Of a stretch of DNA of 11,190 bases, positions 6,899-11,190 are shown piece after piece. Numbering within the stretch: position 1 is the first letter of the stretch; each line of letters starts with the position of its first letter. This stretch comes from Bdellovibrionaceae bacterium UBA5009. Its GTDB lineage: Bacteria; Bdellovibrionota; Bdellovibrionia; Bdellovibrionales; Bdellovibrionaceae. The translations under genes were made by a program, and so were the position numbers. Location of the stretch: assembly GCA_002396665.1 (NCBI GenBank), contig DGYJ01000127.1, positions 16,620 through 27,809 of the forward strand, written 5' to 3'. Under the pieces are notes generated by a model, which had not been told where the DNA came from, made no database searches, and saw nothing but the letters and a program-made list of their open reading frames with translations.

Positions 6899-7708
6899 AT
6901 GAGTTCAAGATGGTTCGGAATAAAATTTTTTGAAATCATTTTTTGGGGTTTTCTGGCAGTGGTTTTTTCATCGTGTTCATTGTTCTCTAAAAAAGAAGCA
7001 GAAAAGCCAATGACTCCAGAGGTGGTTCAGGAAAATATTTTAAAATACTCTGATCAGCCACAAATGGGATACGCTGTGGATCGCCAATATAAAAAAATGA
7101 CCAAGGCCAGAATGGAAGAGGAGTCTGACTTAGGAAGTTCTGCGGGCTCGATGTGGATGATGGATGGCCAAACTTCGTATTTGTTTGCTCAAAATAAAGC
7201 CCGCAAAGAAGGCGACATTGTGAATGTGAAAATGGAAGGGGCCGCCCTTCGCCAAGTTGAAACTAAAGTCAGTGTAATTAAAAAACTTTTGAAGCAGCTT
7301 GAAGATCAGGAAAAAGAAATTGAAGCGCAAAAAAAGTTGGCGCTTGAAGCCGAAAAGGCAAAGGCAGAAGGACGCGCACCAGCTGCTGAAAAAGCTGCGA
7401 TTCAACTTCCGCCGTCGGATAAAACCCCAGCTCCTGGTGTTGTGTCCGCTCCGAAAGAAGAAAAAAATGATCTTACCGATGTTCAGCAAATTCCTGCTCG
7501 TATCGCGGAACGATTGCCTGACGGGAATTACCGTATCAAAGGGACTCAGCCATTTATGATTGGCAAGCGTGAATTTAAAGTCATCTTGGCCGGTATGATT
7601 CGACCTGAAGACTACAATGATGAGGGTGTGAGCTCGAGCAAAGTATTGGATCCCCAATTGGATGTGGTCAGTCTTCGCCGAAAGGATAAAAATGAAAACA
7701 TTCAGTAA
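6899..7708 (+). CDS. flgH: Flagellar L-ring protein FlgH, divergent lipoprotein
   Basis: FlgH is the outer-membrane lipoprotein forming the L-ring bushing around the rod. Several in-frame starts are stacked here: GTG 6860 (overlapping the flgA stop), then ATG 6869, 6881, 6890 and 6899. The ATG at 6899 is preferred because GGAAGG (6883-6888) precedes it at a usable spacing and a lipoprotein signal follows directly (IIFWGFLAVVFSSC, lipid-modified Cys26; the -3 Phe is non-canonical). Of the 269 residues, 83-115 (GSMW, then FAQNKARKEGDIVNVKMEG) match the GSLF and GDILTV region of FlgH. Residues 195-240 (PARIAERLPDGNYRIKG, then FKVILAGMIRPEDYN) match its VLPNGNLVVEG and GVVNPRDI region. Between them, about 118-190 is a Lys/Glu/Ala-rich coiled coil and linker in place of the normal Gly/Asn-rich core, and the C-terminus ends early. 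Identity is also supported by its place between flgA and flgI. Confidence 0.85.
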   Translation: MSSRWFGIKFFEIIFWGFLAVVFSSCSLFSKKEAEKPMTPEVVQENILKYSDQPQMGYAVDRQYKKMTKARMEEESDLGSSAGSMWMMDGQTSYLFAQNKARKEGDIVNVKMEGAALRQVETKVSVIKKLLKQLEDQEKEIEAQKKLALEAEKAKAEGRAPAAEKAAIQLPPSDKTPAPGVVSAPKEEKNDLTDVQQIPARIAERLPDGNYRIKGTQPFMIGKREFKVILAGMIRPEDYNDEGVSSSKVLDPQLDVVSLRRKDKNENIQ

Positions 7709-8738
7709 GAAAATACTTCAATTACTACGCGAGGTTCTTATACCAATTTCATTTTTATTGGTGCTTTTGGCGTCGCAGCTGGCTTCTGCAGCCAGATTAA
7801 AAGACATCGCTAGCATTCGTGGAGTGCGTGAAAATCAATTGATCGGTTACGGATTGGTTGTTGGCTTAAAGGGTACAGGCGATGGAAAAAGTGAATTCAC
7901 ATCGAAAAGTTTGGCCCGTATGTTGGACAAGCTTGGAATTAAACTTGAAAATGCAGACATTCAAAGTAAAAACGTAGCCGCTGTTATTGTGACAGCAACT
8001 CTACCAGCTTTTGCGAAGGCGGGTAATCCCTTAGATATCACTGTCAGTTCAATCGGTGATGCTTCAAGTTTACAAGGTGGAACTTTATTGCAGTCGCCTT
8101 TAAGGGCTGCCAACGAACAAGTTTTTGCAGTGGCCCAAGGGACAGTTGTAATTGGTGGTGATGGGAAGGATATGCACCTGACATCAGGAAGAATTCCCAA
8201 TGGAGCCATGATCGAAAAAGATATCCAAAGCGATTTTGCCACCAAAAAGATGTTTCGGCTGACTTTGCATAATCCAGATTTTACGACGGCAGCACGCACT
8301 GTTTTAACCATCAATAAAGAATTGGGTGGACAGTATGCTTCGGCTAAAGATGGCGGCACAATTGATGTTGTCACACCGGCCTCCTATGAAAACCGAGGTG
8401 TCGAGTTGCTCGCAACGATTGAAACTATTCAGATCAATCCCGATAGCCGTGCAGTTGTGATTGTGAATGAAAAAACCGGAACAGTTGTCATCGGTGATAA
8501 AGTTAAAATTTCGAAAGTGGCCGTTGCCCATGGCGGAATTTCAGTCAAGGTCGGGTCTGATTCAAAAGACAAGAAAGATATGAAAGAAGAAAAAATTGCT
8601 GTGCTTGATACAGGAGTCAGCGTCGGAGATCTAGTCCAGTCCTTAAATAAACTTGGAGTCAGTCCTAAAGACCTGGTGACTTTGCTCCAAGCCATCAAGG
8701 CAGCTGGAGCTTTGCACGGGGAACTTGAAATTTTATGA
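7692..8738 (+). CDS. flgI: Flagellar P-ring protein FlgI
   Basis: FlgI polymerises around the rod in the peptidoglycan layer to form the P ring. The 348 residues match the family length of about 345-370. A signal peptide covers 1-34 (LIPISFLLVLLASQLASA, cleavage ASA-ARLKD). The mature start RLKDIASIRGVRENQLIGYG and the following LVVGLKGTGDG are highly conserved in FlgI, as are VIVTATLPAFAKAGNPLDIT, SSLQGGTLLQSPL, AVAQGTVVIGG and the C-terminal LVTLLQAIKAAGALHGELEI. The start is ATG at 7692 with AAAGGA 5 nt upstream; it overlaps the end of flgH by 17 nt, which implies coupled translation. A longer in-frame start at 7662 would put ten residues before the signal peptide. A short Lys/Asp/Glu-rich stretch (SDSKDKKDMKEEK) sits in a usually variable loop. 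Confidence 0.96.
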   Translation: MKTFSKKILQLLREVLIPISFLLVLLASQLASAARLKDIASIRGVRENQLIGYGLVVGLKGTGDGKSEFTSKSLARMLDKLGIKLENADIQSKNVAAVIVTATLPAFAKAGNPLDITVSSIGDASSLQGGTLLQSPLRAANEQVFAVAQGTVVIGGDGKDMHLTSGRIPNGAMIEKDIQSDFATKKMFRLTLHNPDFTTAARTVLTINKELGGQYASAKDGGTIDVVTPASYENRGVELLATIETIQINPDSRAVVIVNEKTGTVVIGDKVKISKVAVAHGGISVKVGSDSKDKKDMKEEKIAVLDTGVSVGDLVQSLNKLGVSPKDLVTLLQAIKAAGALHGELEIL

Positions 8739-8802
8739 GTTTTTTGTTTCGAAATGACACAGCTTTTAATACAATAGAATTATTAGATTTAGTTTTTGGT
8801 TT

Positions 8803-8832
8803 TGTTTTAGACACATGGATGTGTTTAAAACA
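8803..8832 (+). repeat. Inverted repeat / 13-bp hairpin in the flgI-flgJ spacer
   Basis: TGTTTTAGACACA (8803-8815) and TGTGTTTAAAACA (8820-8832) pair over 13 positions around a 4-nt TGGA loop, with one G-U wobble at 8810/8825. It is directly followed by CGGGGAGGG, not by a T-run, so it is not a normal intrinsic terminator. It could be an mRNA processing or stability structure, a translational control element for what follows, or a DNA-level operator. Confidence 0.6.
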
Positions 8833-8861
8833 CGGGGAGGGTGAGAAAGAGATCGAGAACC

Positions 8862-9017
8862 ATGGAAGGTCAAGAGTCAAAAGTTTCTCGCAGGGAACAG
8901 AAGACAAAGGTCAGCAGTCACCAAGGATTGGTGCTTATAGGCCAAGTGAAGAGTCAAGTGCAGGATGCACAAGATTCTCTGACTCAACTCCCCACTTTTT
9001 TTTCTCGAAGCATGTAG
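8862..9017 (+). CDS. Possible small protein (51 residues) between flgI and flgJ
   Basis: The 294-nt spacer 8739-9032 contains this short frame from ATG 8862 to TAG 9015. The product is basic at the start (VSRREQKTK) and then Gln/Ser-rich and amphipathic (GLVLIGQVKSQVQDAQDSLT). A purine-rich stretch (GAGAAAGAGATCGAGAA) precedes the ATG, but there is no canonical spaced AGGAG. Its frame is closed by a TAA at 8826. A competing frame, ATG 8735 to TGA 9040 (101 codons), overlaps flgI by ATGA and flgJ by 8 nt; its codon use and composition look less like a real protein. Neither matches a family I know, so both may be non-coding. Confidence 0.3.
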   Translation: MEGQESKVSRREQKTKVSSHQGLVLIGQVKSQVQDAQDSLTQLPTFFSRSM

Positions 9018-9032
9018 AAATCGCGGTGCTAC

Positions 9033-9734
9033 ATGGCTGATTTAGGAATAAAATCCGCAGGAGCACAGCCTCAAGGTGATCTTGAAAATCATGTGCGCAA
9101 TAAAATCGATAAACAATTTCGTGATGTCGCCCAGATGTATGAAAAACAATTTCTGCGCGAAATGATGAAGTCGATGCGATCGACTGTCAGCGAATCAGAA
9201 TTTTTACCTGCCAGCCAGGGCGAAAAAATATTTAAAGAGCAATTGGATCAAGAGTACGTTGAAAAATGGGGCGACCGAGGTGGCATTGGCATCGCCGATA
9301 TGATCTATGATCAGTTGGTGGAAAAATATGGGGATAAGTTTGGTCTGAAGAAGGACCACATTCAAACCCACGGTCCACTGCCATTGAATGCCCAGTCAGA
9401 ATTCAAAGCTTTGCCTATTCAAAATAATCGTCGTGATTACCCGCTGACTCTGCAATTTCAAAGGGATGCTGAAAAGTCTTCTGGACTTTTGACCGAGCTG
9501 AAGAGCCCCTGGGCTGGGAAGCTCGCCAATAAAATTAAACTGAGCACAGAGGAAAGCCTTTTGGAAATTTTCCACGATCAGGGGGCAAAATCCCAATTCG
9601 TTTTTAGGGGCGAACCATCTTCAATTAAAGTGGGACAAAGCCTAGAGCAGGGGCAGACCCTGGGTTTATTAAGTCCTGACGCCAAATCGTTTTTCTGGTC
9701 TCTTGGTCAGTCTGAACAAACTGTCTCAGAATGA
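9033..9734 (+). CDS. flgJ: FlgJ-type rod-binding protein with degenerate M23-like C-terminal domain
   Basis: FlgJ is the rod cap or scaffold that binds rod subunits in the periplasm. The N-terminal rod-binding domain (Pfam Rod-binding type) spans about 25-100: FRDVAQMYEKQFLREMMKSM, then QGEKIFKEQLDQEY and GGIGIADMIYDQL. In enterobacterial FlgJ this is followed by a glucosaminidase; here it is not. After a linker (about 105-153), residues 155-228 read SPWAGKLANKI, then LEIFHDQG, IKVGQSLEQGQTLGLL and SFFWSLGQ. This follows the order of the late part of M23/LytM peptidases (P-x-G-k-V, dHG-x-G, VGdxVkxGqxIG, HLHFE), but the catalytic HxH is replaced by SFFWS and the upstream HxGxD zinc motif is missing, so it would be inactive. 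A biotinyl/lipoyl-like sandwich is an alternative reading. The ATG at 9033 has no good ribosome binding site; 233 residues in all. Confidence 0.88.
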   Translation: MADLGIKSAGAQPQGDLENHVRNKIDKQFRDVAQMYEKQFLREMMKSMRSTVSESEFLPASQGEKIFKEQLDQEYVEKWGDRGGIGIADMIYDQLVEKYGDKFGLKKDHIQTHGPLPLNAQSEFKALPIQNNRRDYPLTLQFQRDAEKSSGLLTELKSPWAGKLANKIKLSTEESLLEIFHDQGAKSQFVFRGEPSSIKVGQSLEQGQTLGLLSPDAKSFFWSLGQSEQTVSE

Positions 9735-9768
9735 TTTTGTGGGACTGTCTCTTTATGATACACTATCA
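9731..9768 (+). promoter_or_regulatory. Possible flgM promoter with dyad over the -10
   Basis: TATGAT (9754-9759) is 5/6 to a sigma-70-type -10; the -35 position (9731-9736, ATGATT) is poor. A perfect interrupted palindrome TGATA-CAC-TATCA (9756-9768) overlaps it and could be an operator. This is the 65-nt gap before flgM, and an extra internal promoter for the anti-sigma factor would be typical. Weak evidence overall. Confidence 0.25.
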
Positions 9769-9799
9769 GTAATGTCTAAGTAACGAGTCAGGAGGCTCT

Positions 9800-10135
9800 A
9801 TGAAAATTACACACAATAAAATCGGTCAAAATTTGAATTTGGTCGATGGTGCAAAGTCAGAAAAAACTGACAAAACAAAATCCTCCAAAAATGCATCTGA
9901 AAAAGGTGCAGCAAGTTCGATTCTTTCTTCAGGCGCTGAAGATGCAAGCCGTGTTGAAGTTTCTCCGCGTGCAATGGAAGCGAAAAAAATTAAAGATCTT
10001 GCCAATGCAGCACCAGATGTCGACATGGAGAAGGTTGCAAAATTTCGCAAATTGATTGACGAAGGAAAATATCAAGTCGATGCCAAGGCTGTGGCTGATA
10101 AAATGGTAGATGATCACTTAGAAACAATGAATTAA
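9800..10135 (+). CDS. flgM: FlgM, anti-sigma-28 factor
   Basis: FlgM binds the flagellar sigma factor FliA in the cytoplasm and is exported through the finished hook-basal body, which releases FliA for late genes. The 111 residues are slightly longer than the usual 90-100 because of a Lys/Ser/Ala-rich disordered stretch at about 18-50. The C-terminal sigma-binding part is typical: VEVSPRAMEAKKI (52-64), then APDVDMEKVAKFRKLIDEGK (71-90) and YQVDAKAVADKMV (91-103), corresponding to the family pattern of pD-x-r-x-e-k-V ... I-x-x-G-x-Y-x-v-d-a-x-x-i-A. ATG 9800 is preceded by AGGAGG with good spacing. It sits before flgN and flgK, as in many flagellated bacteria. Its presence implies a FliA-type sigma factor in this genome and supports the FliA-like promoter seen at 4107-4133. 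Confidence 0.9.
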   Translation: MKITHNKIGQNLNLVDGAKSEKTDKTKSSKNASEKGAASSILSSGAEDASRVEVSPRAMEAKKIKDLANAAPDVDMEKVAKFRKLIDEGKYQVDAKAVADKMVDDHLETMN

Positions 10136-10165
10136 TTCTTCACGATGAAGAGATGAGGTTTGGAC

Positions 10166-10681
10166 ATGGATGCGCCAATCGAAAGAGCTTACACAAAACT
10201 AGTTTCAAATTTAGAAGACCTCACGAAGTTGTACAGACAGCTTTTGGATTTCGTTCGCAAAGAAAAACAAATTTTGTTGGATGCAAAGTTAGATAATTTA
10301 CAAGAAAACAATCTGCAAAAAGATCAAGTCCTGATGAAAATTAAATTGGCCGATACTTTGCGTGGCAAACATGCCCAAGAGTTGGCCTTGATGGTGAAAG
10401 CCGATGTTGAAAATCCAAGATTGCTTGAAATTGCACAAAAGATCAGTGGACCTGCCGGGGACCGTCTTCGCACATTGCATGCGACATTGGACATGATCAT
10501 TAAAAGATTAACTGATTTGAATAAAGAAAATGAAGCCTATGCACAATCGGCTCTAAGCACTTTGAATGGCACTATGAATGACATCAAAGAATCTTTGAGC
10601 GGAAGCAAAACCTACGAAAAAAAGGGACAGTATAAAACAGGTCCTGAACAAACGGGGAATTTCGTCAGTAAAGAAGCTTAG
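10166..10681 (+). CDS. flgN: FlgN-type chaperone for hook-associated proteins
   Basis: FlgN is a cytoplasmic export chaperone that holds FlgK and FlgL before secretion. The 171-residue product is almost entirely helical and heptad-rich: AYTKLVSNLEDLTKLYRQLL, KEKQILLDAKLDNLQENN, then LRTLHATLDMIIKRLTDLNK and ENEAYAQSALSTLNG. A flexible Gly/Lys/Tyr tail (about 146-171: YEKKGQYKTG) is where FlgN proteins contact their substrates. The ATG at 10166 is chosen because GAGG (10155-10158) lies 7 nt upstream; a TTG at 10160 in the same frame is too close to it. The identification depends strongly on position between flgM and flgK, since FlgN sequences are poorly conserved. Confidence 0.82.
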   Translation: MDAPIERAYTKLVSNLEDLTKLYRQLLDFVRKEKQILLDAKLDNLQENNLQKDQVLMKIKLADTLRGKHAQELALMVKADVENPRLLEIAQKISGPAGDRLRTLHATLDMIIKRLTDLNKENEAYAQSALSTLNGTMNDIKESLSGSKTYEKKGQYKTGPEQTGNFVSKEA

Positions 10682-10695
10682 AATCGATCTTTAGA

Positions 10696-10722
10696 TAAGT
10701 GGCCTTGTTGGGGCCAAGATAA
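10696..10722 (+). promoter_or_regulatory. Weak FliA-like promoter candidate before flgK
   Basis: TAAG (10696-10699), 15 nt, then CAAGATAA (10715-10722) is a partial fit to TAAA-N15-GCCGATAA (3/4 and 5/8). A late-gene promoter before flgK would be biologically reasonable, as FlgK is partly FliA-dependent in enterobacteria, but the match is modest. Confidence 0.25.
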
Positions 10723-10744
10723 ATCGGCAACTAGAATGGTTGCC
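10700..10744 (+). repeat. Two consecutive short inverted repeats in the flgN-flgK spacer
   Basis: TGGCC-N7-GGCCA (10700-10716) and GGCAAC-N7-GTTGCC (10726-10744) are perfect stems of 5 and 6 bp, each with a 7-nt loop, lying between the flgN stop and the flgK ribosome binding site. Neither is followed by a T-run, so neither is an obvious terminator. They may affect flgK translation or mRNA stability. Confidence 0.4.
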
Positions 10745-10767
10745 AACGGACAGAGGAAGAGGACAGG

Positions 10768-11190
10768 ATGTCTAAAATTTCGTCCATGATGGATGTGGGT
10801 AAAAGATCTCTGCAAAACAGTCAAACGTCTTTGCAGACCGTTGCCCATAACATCTCGAACAAATCAACGGAAGGGTATTCTCGTCAGCGAGTTGATTTGA
10901 CGACGAATCCTCCGATTGGTGAAGGACGACTACGCATCGGAATGGGCGCCCGCGCCGGCAGTGTTTCGCGAACCAACAATCCTTGGCTCGAAAAGCAAAT
11001 CCAAAAAGAAACAACGAATATGGGCTATTCGGACTCAAGAGCTGATGCCCTTTCGCGTGTCGAGCAAGTTTACAACGAGCAAATGAATAAGGGTCTGAAT
11101 CAATACATGACAGACTTTTTTAATGCCTTCAGGGAACTTTCAAATAGTCCCGAGAGTTTGACTTCAAGATCCATGGTTAAAGAAGCAGGG
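10768..11190 (+). CDS. flgK: Flagellar hook-associated protein FlgK (HAP1), 3'-truncated by window edge
   Basis: FlgK forms the first junction ring between hook and filament. Only the first 141 codons are present; the frame is open to the last base. The N-terminal region has the axial-protein helix LQNSQTSLQTVAHNISNKST with EGYSRQRVDL right behind it, the FlgK-specific form of the rod/hook motif (NISN-x-x-T-x-GYSRQ). Then follow GMGARAGSVSRTNNPWLEKQ, the coiled SRADALSRVEQVYNE and the conserved MTDFFNAFRELSNSPES of FlgK. The ATG at 10768 has AGAGGAAGAGG just upstream. It is preceded by an 83-nt spacer with two hairpins and a weak late-promoter match. FlgL would be expected next, outside the window. 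Confidence 0.96.
   Translation, partial: MSKISSMMDVGKRSLQNSQTSLQTVAHNISNKSTEGYSRQRVDLTTNPPIGEGRLRIGMGARAGSVSRTNNPWLEKQIQKETTNMGYSDSRADALSRVEQVYNEQMNKGLNQYMTDFFNAFRELSNSPESLTSRSMVKEAG

Noticed and set aside
7130..7657. 175-codon minus-strand frame antisense to flgH
   Set aside because: Phe/Leu/Arg-rich product that mirrors the Lys/Glu codons of the flgH coiled coil; a coding shadow.
10700..10715. TGGCCTTGTTGGGGCC as a sigma-54 site before flgK
   Set aside because: GG-N10-GC spacing holds, but the -12 TTGC is GGGC and the match is explained by the inverted repeat.
1..11190. CRISPR arrays, insertion sequences, tRNA or rRNA genes, phage genes
   Set aside because: No regularly spaced repeats, transposase or phage motifs, or tRNA/rRNA signatures were seen by reading both strands.

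Overview
The window looks like a chromosomal piece of a predatory or predator-related bacterium of the Bdellovibrionota (Bdellovibrio and relatives). This rests on the flagellar gene order flgF-flgG-flgA-flgH-flgI-flgJ-flgM-flgN-flgK, which is known from delta-proteobacterial-type genomes, on the moderately AT-rich composition judged by eye, and on a neighbouring large Cys-rich/Gly-rich secreted-type protein. The assignment is inference; no database search was possible.

Layout. Positions 1-1715 (+) hold the 3' part of a gene for a protein with about 22 cysteines followed by a glycine-rich tail. Its reading frame is open to the left edge, so the start probably lies outside the window. Convergent to it is a two-gene minus-strand unit: a lytic murein transglycosylase of the MltD type (stop at 2966) followed after 2 nt by an aspartokinase (1737-2963). 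A compact divergent regulatory region (4001-4205) separates this unit from the flagellar operon. It carries a good FliA (sigma-28)-like promoter pointing towards the transglycosylase and a sigma-54-like GG-N10-GC element pointing towards flgF.

The rest of the window (4206-11190, +) is one flagellar basal-body and hook-junction cluster. It contains the rod proteins FlgF and FlgG, the P-ring chaperone FlgA, the L-ring lipoprotein FlgH, the P-ring protein FlgI, the rod-binding protein FlgJ, the anti-sigma-28 factor FlgM, the chaperone FlgN and the start of hook-associated protein FlgK, which is cut by the right edge. The genes are tightly packed: flgA and flgH are nearly contiguous, and flgH/flgI overlap by 17 nt. 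The main exception is a stretch of about 290 nt between flgI and flgJ, which holds a long hairpin and a possible small ORF.

How the genes fit together. FlgF and FlgG build the rod, FlgJ caps it, and FlgA, FlgI and FlgH build the P and L rings. FlgM holds FliA until the hook is complete, and FlgN delivers FlgK (and probably FlgL) to the hook tip. FlgJ here lacks the glucosaminidase domain of the enterobacterial protein and instead ends in what looks like a degenerate M23/LytM-like sandwich domain. The adjacent, possibly FliA-controlled lytic transglycosylase is therefore a candidate for the missing peptidoglycan-cutting activity. The most unusual points are this FlgJ tail, a FlgH whose central part is a charged coiled coil, an aspartokinase with substitutions in its nucleotide-binding motif, and the structured flgI-flgJ and flgN-flgK spacers. 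I did not see clear evidence of a wholly new multi-gene system.
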